Origin: a virus
Reading direction: 5' to 3' (one strand)
Length of the DNA: 64,000 bases
IMG/VR virus record: IMGVR_UViG_3300042563_003307
Location: 62,001 to 126,000 of that record
The translations under genes were made by a program, and so were the position numbers. Positions within the stretch are counted from its first letter, which is position 1, and every line of letters begins with the position of its first letter. Positions 1-7,175 of this stretch are shown piece after piece. Under the pieces are notes generated by a model. That model worked only from the letters and a program-made list of their open reading frames with translations. It was not told the DNA's origin and did not search any database.

Positions 1-96
1 ACGAGGAGTAAAGTTCGAATAGACCAACGTAGTCCCTTTTGGATATTGTTGGTGATGTCCTGTTTTGTAACCGTCTGTTAAAAATAATGGGTTCAT
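1..96 (-). CDS. NAMPT/NadV-like nicotinamide transferase, N-terminal fragment
   Basis: Only the first 32 residues are inside the window; the gene runs off the left edge. The protein opens NPLFLTDGYKTGHHQQYP and continues KGTTLVYSNFTPR, matching the start of NAMPT/NadV enzymes (TDxYKxxHxxQYP ... VYSxFxxR). The family normally joins nicotinamide to PRPP to make NMN. A phage subfamily (Namat of the NARP1 pathway) uses ADP-ribose pyrophosphate instead and yields NAD+ directly. The Prs-like gene at 1941-2813 and the macrodomain at 614-1252 in the same run make a NAD+ role likely. Which donor is used cannot be decided from this fragment. The start is the ATG at 94-96, four bases after the upstream stop. 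Confidence 0.82.
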   Translation of the reverse strand, partial: MNPLFLTDGYKTGHHQQYPKGTTLVYSNFTPR

Positions 97-100
97 AGTA

Positions 101-346
101 TTAATATTTAGATATTGTTCTTAAATAAATTGCTTGTTGTCTAATTCCATACTCTCGGGTAAGTAAGCGGTCTGCATAATCATCACGCATAACAACCATA
201 ACATTATTAGACATTTCAGTTGCATCATGAAAACTATCTCTTCCTAGTATCATTCCTAAAGAATCTGCAAAGGATAGAATTAAATCTGCTAATTGTTTTG
301 CATTTTTACATTGATTAACTGCTTCCCATTTTTGTAATTCTGTCAT
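101..346 (-). CDS. hypothetical protein, 81 aa
   Basis: First gene behind the promoter at 368-402 and directly before the NAMPT-like gene. The protein is mostly helical with mixed charge and has no membrane segment or motif that I recognise. The start ATG lies only about 15 bases from the predicted transcription start, so the leader is very short. Its place suggests co-expression with the NAD+ gene, but no function can be read from the sequence. Confidence 0.7.
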   Translation of the reverse strand: MTELQKWEAVNQCKNAKQLADLILSFADSLGMILGRDSFHDATEMSNNVMVVMRDDYADRLLTREYGIRQQAIYLRTISKY

Positions 347-360
347 AGTGTATCTGTTTT

Positions 361-402
361 AATTATAATGTAAATATAATCAATAGTTTTAAATCGGTAA
401 AA
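361..402 (-). promoter_or_regulatory. middle/early promoter upstream of the 81-aa gene and the NAMPT-like gene
   Basis: -33 TTTTACC and -7 TATATTTACAT (368-378) with a 20-base spacer; TTAAC repeats follow upstream. Confidence 0.8.
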
Positions 403-422
403 TTGGGAGTGTTAAAATTATG

Positions 423-617
423 TTAAATTTCTTCAGGGTCTGGTAAACCTTCTACAATTGTAAACATAATTGGAAATGCCCATGCAAGCCTATTGGTTGC
501 TCCATAATCTCCAGTCCAAAAGCAATAAGAACTATGTTCAATTGTCATTTCTCGGCATTCAATTTTTTGTATGGTAGTATTACCATCGTGCTTGTGTATT
601 ACTTTATAATTTCTCAT
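423..617 (-). CDS. hypothetical protein, 64 aa
   Basis: Small soluble protein without a recognised domain. It starts inside the last codons of the macrodomain gene (overlap of 4 bases, ATGA type), so the two are probably translationally coupled. It ends just upstream of the promoter block at 368-402 and is the last gene of the unit that begins with the Prs-like gene. Confidence 0.65.
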   Translation of the reverse strand: MRNYKVIHKHDGNTTIQKIECREMTIEHSSYCFWTGDYGATNRLAWAFPIMFTIVEGLPDPEEI

Positions 618-1252
618 GGTTTATAAATTACAACTGACACTTGCATGTCCCTTAATTCTGTTTGAATAATGTTTTTAATCCTGTTCCAATCTCCACCAGC
701 CAGTCCGGCTCCAATTTTTGGAAGTCCAATACGTTTACCTGCAAAAGTCTTATTGATTTTACGTAGACAAAGCGCAAGTGCCTCATAATCAATTGGCTTG
801 GCAACACCATCTTTATGGTTAGCACCATAATTGTACTGTGTGTATGAATTCACAACTATAATATCTTTAACACCTGGTTGACCTGATGACTTTGAGTTCA
901 TTGGAACTGCAACTCCGGGTTCTGTAACCGATGGATGCTTAAACCATAGATATTGGTGTTGATAATCAATAGTACCAAGTTTATTAATGTCTCCACGATT
1001 TTTGGTTTTTACCAAATGCTCGTAACCCTCGTCGTCATACTCAATATATTGAGTTAGTTCCATTTCAAATTCATCGCATCCAAACGCATCTGCCATTTGA
1101 GGCGCTATTCCGGCGCCCATAGTACAAAAACAATTACACCCATGGGTGATTACATCAAATGTACCCTGTTTTGCCAAACGGATTAGGTCACCTTGGATTT
1201 CTTGATAGTTTGTTCCCATCGCTGATACTATTTGTTCGTTCAAATATCCCAT
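614..1252 (-). CDS. macrodomain protein (ADP-ribose-binding, Appr-1''-pase-like)
   Basis: 212 aa. The N-terminal half has GDLIRLAKQGTFDVITHGCNC followed by MGAGIA, the ADP-ribose-binding part of macrodomains. The C-terminal half has IGLPKIGAGLAGGDW, the second loop typical of ALC1/Poa1-like members. The family binds ADP-ribose, and some members remove phosphate from ADP-ribose 1''-phosphate or cleave ADP-ribosyl esters. An insertion of about 60 residues (roughly 75-135) separates the two halves. It shares an operon with a Prs-like and a NAMPT-like gene, which points to ADP-ribose or NAD+ handling. Binder versus hydrolase is not decided. Confidence 0.85.
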   Translation of the reverse strand: MGYLNEQIVSAMGTNYQEIQGDLIRLAKQGTFDVITHGCNCFCTMGAGIAPQMADAFGCDEFEMELTQYIEYDDEGYEHLVKTKNRGDINKLGTIDYQHQYLWFKHPSVTEPGVAVPMNSKSSGQPGVKDIIVVNSYTQYNYGANHKDGVAKPIDYEALALCLRKINKTFAGKRIGLPKIGAGLAGGDWNRIKNIIQTELRDMQVSVVIYKP

Positions 1253-1755
1253 TATGCAAATCTAAATTGTTTAAGGAAATCTCTTAGGAATATGATTTGG
1301 TCTGCTTCCTCTTCAGTTTCGGCAAAATTCATCTTCCATTCATAAAATTGTTTTTCAAGACTTCTACCTCCTAGTTTTTCTTCTATAGCATCTCCTTCAT
1401 AATCTGGCCAAGCAACTTTATCATATACTCTATCATCAACTAAGAAAACTACGGCAGTTAATTGGTCTCCCAAATCTGGTTCGTGGAATTCTCCAATACG
1501 GATGCATTGGTCATATAATGTAAAATAATGATTGTTAAGAGTTCCTTTGATAAAAGCCGTATTGTTAGTAGTACCTCCATTTAGAATTATAAAGGTCTTG
1601 TCTCTTCGGGCCCATGTCTGGTACTCTGGAGTCTCTGAGAATTCAAGTCCGTATTCAACAACAGCATGACCGAACTGGATGCCTTGCTGAATTGGACTAA
1701 TATTGTAAGGAACTAGTCCGTACATTCTAAATTCTCTATTGTCTCTATTGTTCAT
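1252..1755 (-). CDS. PTH2-fold-like protein, 167 aa (tentative)
   Basis: The first 50 residues read YGLVPYNISPIQQGIQFGHA and then a tryptophan-containing helix and KTFIILNGG. This resembles the start of PTH2-type peptidyl-tRNA hydrolases (a strand, then a K/Q-rich turn ending in QxGHA, then a strand). The match is by pattern only, and the C-terminal half (acidic, helical) is not typical. The stop overlaps the start of the macrodomain gene by one base. A role in peptidyl-tRNA recycling would fit a tRNA-rich phage, but this is inference. Confidence 0.6.
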   Translation of the reverse strand: MNNRDNREFRMYGLVPYNISPIQQGIQFGHAVVEYGLEFSETPEYQTWARRDKTFIILNGGTTNNTAFIKGTLNNHYFTLYDQCIRIGEFHEPDLGDQLTAVVFLVDDRVYDKVAWPDYEGDAIEEKLGGRSLEKQFYEWKMNFAETEEEADQIIFLRDFLKQFRFA

Positions 1756-1939
1756 CAGTTGCTTTCTTAATTTCTTCAGTTAATATCCTTTCTAGTTCGG
1801 TAGTTGCATCAATTCCAAGATGCTGAAAGAATTCTGATTCTACTACTTCTACCGTTTGTAGTTCATATTTAGAGCCTAAAATTGGGTCCTGAACTAATAC
1901 TAATTGCTCTACAAATATTGTTTTTGGTTTTTTTGACAT
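1745..1939 (-). CDS. hypothetical protein, 64 aa
   Basis: Small acidic protein with a strand-rich first half and a helical end (TELERILTEEIKKATDEQ). It overlaps the following gene by 11 bases and begins one base after the Prs-like stop, so it is part of the same tightly packed operon. No recognised domain. Confidence 0.65.
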   Translation of the reverse strand: MSKKPKTIFVEQLVLVQDPILGSKYELQTVEVVESEFFQHLGIDATTELERILTEEIKKATDEQ

Positions 1940-1940
1940 G

Positions 1941-2813
1941 TTATATTACGTTAAATTGTGTTGTGTTTGTTTTTTGTTCATATTCATTATCTGCAACATT
2001 TCTATGAGAATTTGTAGTATAAATGCCTTCGAAGTATTTGTTTAATTCTCCAAATCCGGTGCTAAAAATACCATGAGTTACTACTAGATAAACTTTAGCA
2101 GTTGGTCTGCTTCCTTTGATTGCTTTTGCAAGTTCAATAAAGGTTCTACCACCATCGCAGATATCATCAATGATAACATATTTTAAGTCATCGTGTTGAT
2201 TCAATGTAGGAATCTCAGTTCTTAGAATATTTCCACTTCGCATATCACGGACCTTAGTTGCGGTAATAATATTTTCAATTCCAAACTTCTTTGCAACATC
2301 ATAGATTTTTTTGTAGGCTCCAGCATCTGGACTTACTAAACAAATTCTGTCTTGGGCACCAATCTTATTATCAATCTTTGATAGTGCATGTTTTGCAAGT
2401 GTGTGATTATCTACCTTCTCGTAGTTATTCAAACATGCTTCTAAAACATCTGAATGAGGGTCTAATGTAATTACTGTTACAAAGTTTAAGGAATTGATAA
2501 TTGGGCAAATAACTTGCTTTAAGTAATTAACTCCGCCTTCAACAAATTTACGGTCTGAACGGGCTCCTATAAAATAAGGAACATAAAGTGCAATTTCTCT
2601 GGTTGGTTTAATATTACGAACGGCTGCAGTTGCGCAAATAATCAGTTCTAAGTCTTTAAAGGTATTTAAACGTGAATTGATTTTCACAGCGTCTTCGTAT
2701 CTTAATAAGTCTTTCCAATCCGTAAGGTCTACTGTTTGCTGACCGTCAGGAAATTGACTAATTTTGTATTTAATCTGTGATTTTTCTGGGTTAACCAAGT
2801 CTAATATTATCAT
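1941..2813 (-). CDS. prs: phosphoribosyl-pyrophosphate-synthetase-like kinase (Prs; possible ADPR-PP synthetase)
   Basis: 290 aa, slightly shorter than bacterial Prs (about 315). Visible family features are the SQFPDGQ stretch (about 19-25), LYVPYFIGARSDRKFVEG near residues 75-95, ITLDPHSD in the middle, LVSPDAGAYKK, and the PRPP-binding loop YVIIDDICDGGRTF near 213-226. The known reaction moves pyrophosphate from ATP to ribose-5-phosphate. A phage branch (Adps of NARP1) acts on ADP-ribose instead, and is usually annotated as Prs. The gene has its own promoter (2836-2870) and heads the unit containing the macrodomain gene; the NAMPT-like gene follows. It supplies the pyrophosphorylated donor for the NAMPT-like enzyme in either model. 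Confidence 0.88.
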   Translation of the reverse strand: MIILDLVNPEKSQIKYKISQFPDGQQTVDLTDWKDLLRYEDAVKINSRLNTFKDLELIICATAAVRNIKPTREIALYVPYFIGARSDRKFVEGGVNYLKQVICPIINSLNFVTVITLDPHSDVLEACLNNYEKVDNHTLAKHALSKIDNKIGAQDRICLVSPDAGAYKKIYDVAKKFGIENIITATKVRDMRSGNILRTEIPTLNQHDDLKYVIIDDICDGGRTFIELAKAIKGSRPTAKVYLVVTHGIFSTGFGELNKYFEGIYTTNSHRNVADNEYEQKTNTTQFNVI

Positions 2814-2835
2814 CTGATATGTTGTTTTTAATTAT

Positions 2836-2870
2836 ATGTAAATATAAACAAAAGTTTTTAATCGGTAAAA
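2836..2870 (-). promoter_or_regulatory. promoter of the Prs-macrodomain unit
   Basis: -33 TTTTACC, -7 TATATTTACAT, 20-base spacer. An AT-rich dyad AAAGTTTT/AAAACTTT surrounds the -33 box. Confidence 0.8.
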
Positions 2871-2887
2871 CTTTAATCAATTTATTT

Positions 2888-3256
2888 TTAAAACTTATTA
2901 ACAATTATTCTGGCAGCAACTCGGGTTCCTGTTATAGTTTCATCAATTGACCATTCGAATAGGTCGCTCTTCATAATTTGGTCGCAAATTTCACGTTTCA
3001 TTCCATACTTAACAGAATCAAGTGCGAATCCGGGTCTCATTGCCTCTCCAGCTCCATATGTTTTGTCATATTGATTCATGTATTTTTCGGATTGGATAAC
3101 AACTGGTTTGCCATGTCGAATATCATATACGATATTAGTATTTTTAGACTCTTTAATAATCTTACGGCTAAACATACTATAGATTGCTCCAAGAGGTCCG
3201 GTTAACAAAAAGGTTTTTAGGTCAACTTCACGATTTAATAGTTCTTTAATCTTCAT
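2888..3256 (-). CDS. hypothetical protein, 122 aa
   Basis: Soluble protein starting MKIKELLNREVDLKTFLLTG. The middle has several glycines and tyrosines and the end is strand-rich (TGTRVAARIIVNKF). No catalytic motif is evident. It is the last gene of the packed series that starts at 5901, ending about 20 bases before the promoter block of the Prs unit. Confidence 0.65.
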   Translation of the reverse strand: MKIKELLNREVDLKTFLLTGPLGAIYSMFSRKIIKESKNTNIVYDIRHGKPVVIQSEKYMNQYDKTYGAGEAMRPGFALDSVKYGMKREICDQIMKSDLFEWSIDETITGTRVAARIIVNKF

Positions 3257-3690
3257 TAGCTACGGTATCTTAATTCATTTTGACGGTAAACGCTCAACAC
3301 TGAACCCTGCCCGTGCGTGATTGCGAATTGGTACCCATAAAAATCATAAACCATTGAAGAGAAGTTCTCGGTTAGACCATCGATTGGGTCTATTTCAACA
3401 CCTTCTTTTGATGCAATTTCCCACATTAAATTCATAAGGTGTAGGGGTCTTTCAGCGTATGTTGAGTAGTGTCTTGCATCATATTTCTCCTGCTTCACTA
3501 AAATGTCCAACATTAAATAATCAAAGGTAGAATCGTCACAAACACCATACATTTCTAATAACCTCTTGGCTCTTGCCTGTTCGATAGCGTCCCGTTGGGC
3601 AAGTTTATTAAAATAGTCTTCCATCGATTTTTGTCCTTCTGGACTCTTCATATATTCTAATCCTTGCTTAAGTGTTTCGTTTGCGTTCAT
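3256..3690 (-). CDS. hypothetical protein, 144 aa
   Basis: The longer reading from 3720 would overlap the upstream gene by 26 bases. The ATG at 3688-3690 (MNANETLKQGLEYMKSP) avoids this and is preferred. The first half is helical and charged; the end is strand-rich with aromatic residues. No recognised domain. Confidence 0.65.
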   Translation of the reverse strand: MNANETLKQGLEYMKSPEGQKSMEDYFNKLAQRDAIEQARAKRLLEMYGVCDDSTFDYLMLDILVKQEKYDARHYSTYAERPLHLMNLMWEIASKEGVEIDPIDGLTENFSSMVYDFYGYQFAITHGQGSVLSVYRQNELRYRS

Positions 3691-3694
3691 ATTT

Positions 3695-3931
3695 TTATAT
3701 TTTAAATAGGTGACATGCATTAACAGAACGTCTTCTTGTTTCTGTACTAAATGATTCAGTTATCTTTCCCCAAAGACCTCTACGTTCTTGCACATTGTTC
3801 AATGTTACTTTAAGTTCATTTACCCTTTCGACAGTTCCTACAACTATAGTAACATGTCCGCTACTTTGTTGTGAATATCCGTATCTTTGTCCAATTTCAA
3901 TTGGATTTCCTAGTGCGTCTGTTGCTTCCAT
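3695..3931 (-). CDS. hypothetical protein, 78 aa
   Basis: Short strand-rich protein (GNPIEIGQRYGYSQQSSGHVTIVVGTV) that reads like a small beta-barrel (SH3/KOW-like), with a basic C-terminal third (TETRRRSVNACHLFKI). The barrel idea is inference; no family is recognised. Confidence 0.65.
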   Translation of the reverse strand: MEATDALGNPIEIGQRYGYSQQSSGHVTIVVGTVERVNELKVTLNNVQERRGLWGKITESFSTETRRRSVNACHLFKI

Positions 3932-3933
3932 GT

Positions 3934-4227
3934 TTAAATTTTAAATCGTTTCATTAACTTTAGTTTGTCAATTTCAGCACCCATTGCTTCTAATGATTTT
4001 GTATCATAGATAACCTCATTAGTTTTTGAGTCCATCATTACTCTATCATATTCTCCAGTTTCTTTACTTCTTGTAACAAAACAATAGATATTTTTTAGGG
4101 CATCTTTAAAAATACCATTATCGGTTTGGGCGTAATTGGTGGTTGTTTTATCATGGAACCATTCATGTGTTCCAGACTCAAAATATAAGCCATCGATTTC
4201 TAAGAATTGGTTTCTACTATTCATCAT
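3934..4227 (-). CDS. hypothetical protein, 97 aa
   Basis: Soluble protein rich in aromatic residues (FLEIDGLYFESGTHEWFHDK). It begins 11 bases inside the end of the small membrane-protein gene, and its stop lies two bases before the next start. No recognised domain. Confidence 0.65.
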   Translation of the reverse strand: MMNSRNQFLEIDGLYFESGTHEWFHDKTTTNYAQTDNGIFKDALKNIYCFVTRSKETGEYDRVMMDSKTNEVIYDTKSLEAMGAEIDKLKLMKRFKI

Positions 4228-4360
4228 CGTCAGATTTTGAAGACCATTGTGGAGTAAATATTAGTGCCCATAACGGCAATCCTGAACTTGTAAAATAACA
4301 TGCACCTCCGATTAAACCAAAGAATGCTATGTATATAAGTGCTATTGAAATGTATTTCAT
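4217..4360 (-). CDS. small membrane protein, 47 aa
   Basis: Begins MKYISIALIYIAFFGLIGGA, one long hydrophobic segment, and ends with an acidic tail SSKSDDDE. It fits exactly between neighbouring genes and overlaps the next start by 11 bases. Likely a one-pass inner-membrane peptide. Function unknown. Confidence 0.6.
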   Translation of the reverse strand: MKYISIALIYIAFFGLIGGACYFTSSGLPLWALIFTPQWSSKSDDDE

Positions 4361-4364
4361 AATT

Positions 4365-4901
4365 TTATTTGTTATGGTTCCAATCTATTTTAGGACAATA
4401 TTTATTATACGATGCTTTAACAAAACTTACAATAATCGAATCTTGTTCTTCTACAATAGGATTCCAAATTCGGTAGCCGTGTTCATCATATTTAATGTTT
4501 CGGTTTTTCCATAGTTTTGTTAAATAGTTATAAGCAGTAGCAATTCCAATTCCAAAAGAAAGTACCCATCCCATTCCTCCGATTACAATTGAATGATAAT
4601 ATAAGGTGTCTTTAACAGGTTCTACAAAGAGTAAACCAACCCATGATACCATACATATTAGAATAAATAAAATAAACCACGCAATAAATCCTAGACCTGC
4701 ACGTTCTCCAGTCGAATGCGTTTGGCTTCTATCTAGTCTCTCCATAATAATTACAGGAAGGGATAGAATCGAATATGGTAGGATAAACGTCCACATTAGG
4801 ACAAGTTTCCAGAAGTATGGACATAAGGATTCTGGCATTCTAGAAGTTCCATAGAACCATCTGTACAATTGTGCTGTGTTTGAATTGATGTTTAATTTCA
4901 T
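4365..4901 (-). CDS. multi-pass membrane protein, 178 aa
   Basis: Contains four hydrophobic segments, around residues 32-52, 70-92, 100-112 and 105-125 (for example FIAWFILFILICMVSWVGLL and GGMGWVLSFGIGIATAYNYL). The N-terminal motif FYGTSRMPESLCPYFW precedes the first of them, and the C-terminal 45 residues are polar. This is the general appearance of an inner-membrane accessory protein. No named family is recognised. Confidence 0.7.
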   Translation of the reverse strand: MKLNINSNTAQLYRWFYGTSRMPESLCPYFWKLVLMWTFILPYSILSLPVIIMERLDRSQTHSTGERAGLGFIAWFILFILICMVSWVGLLFVEPVKDTLYYHSIVIGGMGWVLSFGIGIATAYNYLTKLWKNRNIKYDEHGYRIWNPIVEEQDSIIVSFVKASYNKYCPKIDWNHNK

Positions 4902-4905
4902 AGTT

Positions 4906-5316
4906 TTATTTGTTAATGATTACGTGAAAGTTTTTGTCTGAACTTAGGATTAAGTCATCTACATAAGTTTGAGCCTCATTATTCGAGTCGAATGTTTTTC
5001 CAAAAGATTGTTTGTAACCTAGTCGGATTTCAACATGAGATTTATTGTAAATCCTTTTGTTGGTTTCATCAATTCGATATGATGAATAACCTTCAAAATA
5101 TGATGTTTTAGTTCTATCCCACTGCCATTTTTCATTTCCTGCACAATCTTTGTATTCGTTCCAACCTGCTGGAATTGCCTTATTAGTACCAATTGGAATT
5201 CCTAAGAACATCTTAGGTGTTGCAGGAATCTCTGGATACCATCGGTAAGCCGTTTCTCTTTCTAGTGTTAAAGTAATTGATTCTACTTTGTCTAATTCAA
5301 AATAATGTTTTTGCAT
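4906..5316 (-). CDS. hypothetical protein, 136 aa
   Basis: Soluble, aromatic-rich protein with a strand-like first half (ESITLTLERETAYRWYPEIP) and a C-terminal HVIINK. It may be a small binding domain, but no family is recognised. It sits between membrane-protein genes in the same operon. Confidence 0.65.
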   Translation of the reverse strand: MQKHYFELDKVESITLTLERETAYRWYPEIPATPKMFLGIPIGTNKAIPAGWNEYKDCAGNEKWQWDRTKTSYFEGYSSYRIDETNKRIYNKSHVEIRLGYKQSFGKTFDSNNEAQTYVDDLILSSDKNFHVIINK

Positions 5317-5317
5317 C

Positions 5318-5563
5318 TTAATAGGTATTAGTTATTTGTGTTGTTAGTATATGTGTGTCTCTTTCTTGCGACCCGATTCCTAATGATATTGATTTTCCAT
5401 AAGCCATTGCTTTAATCTGATCATCTTTTTCATCAAAGATAAATCTGACAAATCCGGCTCCAGTTGCTATTTCGTTGTGTCCAACCATATCTTTATGTTG
5501 GATAGCTGCTGAGAATATGATGGCACATCCATCAACAATTACGTATTTTGCGGCGCTTAACAT
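5318..5563 (-). CDS. hypothetical protein, 81 aa
   Basis: Compact alpha/beta-looking protein (MLSAAKYVIVDGCAIIFSAA ... GHNEIATGAGFVRFIFDEK). It shares a one-base stop/start junction with the upstream membrane-anchored protein. This layout recurs in T4-type phages, but no function is readable. Confidence 0.65.
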   Translation of the reverse strand: MLSAAKYVIVDGCAIIFSAAIQHKDMVGHNEIATGAGFVRFIFDEKDDQIKAMAYGKSISLGIGSQERDTHILTTQITNTY

Positions 5564-5901
5564 TACTTTACTTCTATAATGTTAGGGTATGAACTCAAAA
5601 AACCGATACGGTAACCCGATGTTTTGAAGGTATACGTAGAATCTTGTCTCAGTTTACCATACTCGTCGCTTGAATAAAAATTACCGCGGAAAAGGTCATC
5701 TTCTAATTTTAATGTACCTTTGTCAGTGTACACTAAATAATAAGAGTCGATTGTTTTTCCGTTCTGTTCGGTAATTCTCTCCTTACCTTCTACCTTTGCG
5801 GTAACTGTGTTTACGTTAGCATATCCAGTGATTCCAAAACCAATGGCCACGATAATAATTGCTACTACTAAAATTTGAATTGTTAAAATTGAATTTCTCA
5901 T
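5563..5901 (-). CDS. membrane-anchored protein, 112 aa (DUF1523-like)
   Basis: One N-terminal transmembrane segment (ILTIQILVVAIIIVAIGFGI) is followed by an outward-facing strand-rich domain: KVEGKERI, SYYLVYTDKGTLKLEDD, SSDEYGKLRQDSTYTFKTSG, IGFLSSYPNIIEV. This order resembles the DUF1523-type phage proteins that have a membrane anchor and a small barrel. It is the first gene behind the promoter at 5926-5960. Confidence 0.7.
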   Translation of the reverse strand: MRNSILTIQILVVAIIIVAIGFGITGYANVNTVTAKVEGKERITEQNGKTIDSYYLVYTDKGTLKLEDDLFRGNFYSSDEYGKLRQDSTYTFKTSGYRIGFLSSYPNIIEVK

Positions 5902-5925
5902 AATGTTTCTTTGTTAAAATTAGAT

Positions 5926-5960
5926 ATGTAAATATAATCAATTGTTTTGAATCCGGAAAA
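5926..5960 (-). promoter_or_regulatory. promoter of the DUF1523-like operon
   Basis: -33 TTTTCC, -7 TATATTTACAT, 20-base spacer, TTAAC pair upstream. Confidence 0.8.
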
Positions 5961-5987
5961 TCCAGAGTGTTAAAATTTTGTTAAAGT

Positions 5988-6920
5988 TTAGTATCTTCTA
6001 GAATTGCTATATGCTGTATTTGCCTCTTGTTCGTTTAAATACAATCGGGTAGTTTCCATTAAATTACCTTCTTTCATAAAACCTAGTGCATTTTCTCTAA
6101 TGTTGGTTTTACCTTTTTGTATGTAACAAATAGGGTCATATTCACCATATTTCATTTTAGGGTATTGTTCCTTAATCTCCTTGATTTTCTCATCAGAATA
6201 TTTTGCCTCATATCTTCTGGCTAATGCCAAATCCAGGACCATTTGAAGATTTTGTGATTCGTCGGTGAATTGAGGGTCTACTCTATCTCCTCTATCTTTA
6301 TCAGATGCTAAATAATTCTCTTTGACAATTTTGTTTTGAATAGGATATGATTTGATGTTATACTTCCCATCAGGGTCTTCGTATGCAAAGAAGGCTCTTT
6401 CAGGAGTTTCATTAACATAATAGAAAGTTTTGCTATCACTTCTATAACCATAACTTCTAGAATAGCCGTACGTTGCAATATTAAATGTACCTAAGTACAC
6501 CATTACATTTCCATGTTTACATATTGCACTAATAACTCTATCACCTGGAGTCAACGCTCTAACACCGTAGGTTGCAGCCTCCTCTTTCTCCTTCTTGTCA
6601 TGTATCATCTCCATGTAATCCAATGTATCGGCGCGGACAAGGACCATCGAACCTCCGACCATTACCTCTTCTACGAATGTGATTGGATTCTTAATAACAC
6701 CATATTCTAATTGGATAGTGTCTAATGGCAATTGATGGAAATCAACCCAAATATCTTTTGGTAAGTCTGGGTGACTTAGTTGAAACCCTAATTGGTTCCA
6801 TTTCATGATTTTTACGTCCGTCATCGGGTCATTTTTGAAAGGCACTGTAGTTTTGTCCTTTGTTTTACGAACTCTCTGTCCGATATGCACGTCTTTTAGT
6901 ATTCTGTAGTTACAATTCAT
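5988..6920 (-). CDS. hypothetical protein, 310 aa
   Basis: Large soluble protein. Strand-rich stretches at the N-terminus (GQRVRKTKDKTTVPF) and around residues 130-200 (GDRVISAICKHGNVMVYLG) could be small barrel domains; the C-terminal 100 residues are helical and charged. It ends inside the conserved TTAAC block upstream of the 5926-5960 promoter. No enzyme motif is evident. Confidence 0.65.
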   Translation of the reverse strand: MNCNYRILKDVHIGQRVRKTKDKTTVPFKNDPMTDVKIMKWNQLGFQLSHPDLPKDIWVDFHQLPLDTIQLEYGVIKNPITFVEEVMVGGSMVLVRADTLDYMEMIHDKKEKEEAATYGVRALTPGDRVISAICKHGNVMVYLGTFNIATYGYSRSYGYRSDSKTFYYVNETPERAFFAYEDPDGKYNIKSYPIQNKIVKENYLASDKDRGDRVDPQFTDESQNLQMVLDLALARRYEAKYSDEKIKEIKEQYPKMKYGEYDPICYIQKGKTNIRENALGFMKEGNLMETTRLYLNEQEANTAYSNSRRY

Positions 6921-6925
6921 ATTTT

Positions 6926-7084
6926 TTAGTCTAATTGGTTTTCGATTATGTCAAACGTTTTTCCAGAGCAGTAGCTTGTAGCATAGTGGTAAGCTTCATC
7001 ATAATCAGTAAAGCTCTTAACATCATTGAAGAATACTCCGTCATCTGGATTAGAAAAGTACGGTAAAACTGTGTAGATTGTCAT
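6926..7084 (-). CDS. hypothetical protein, 52 aa
   Basis: First gene after the terminator-promoter cassette at 7105-7148. The start ATG at 7082-7084 is about 15 bases from the expected transcription start. The protein begins MTIYTVLPYFSNPDDGVFFN and looks like a small soluble fold with a C-terminal helix. No recognised family. Confidence 0.65.
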   Translation of the reverse strand: MTIYTVLPYFSNPDDGVFFNDVKSFTDYDEAYHYATSYCSGKTFDIIENQLD

Positions 7085-7104
7085 AATTGTTTGTTTTAAT
7101 TATA

Positions 7105-7139
7105 ATGTAAATATAAACAAAAAACCTGACATGGTAAAA
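7105..7139 (-). promoter_or_regulatory. promoter with superimposed terminator
   Basis: -7 TATATTTACAT at 7105-7115, -33 TTTTACC at 7133-7139, 20-base spacer. The -33 box is the loop of the hairpin at 7123-7148. Confidence 0.8.
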
Positions 7140-7148
7140 TGTCAGGTT
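7116..7148 (-). terminator. terminator overlapping the promoter at 7105-7139
   Basis: 9-bp stem AACCTGACA/TGTCAGGTT, loop with TTTTACC, then TTTTTTG. It ends the SPFH operon and the next unit starts inside it. Confidence 0.75.
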
Positions 7149-7175
7149 AATTATTTTTAAAAAGTTATTAACAAT

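Noticed and set aside
1252-1755. Firm assignment of the 167-aa protein as peptidyl-tRNA hydrolase
   Set aside because: Only the first 50 residues resemble PTH2; catalytic residues cannot be confirmed, so it is left tentative.
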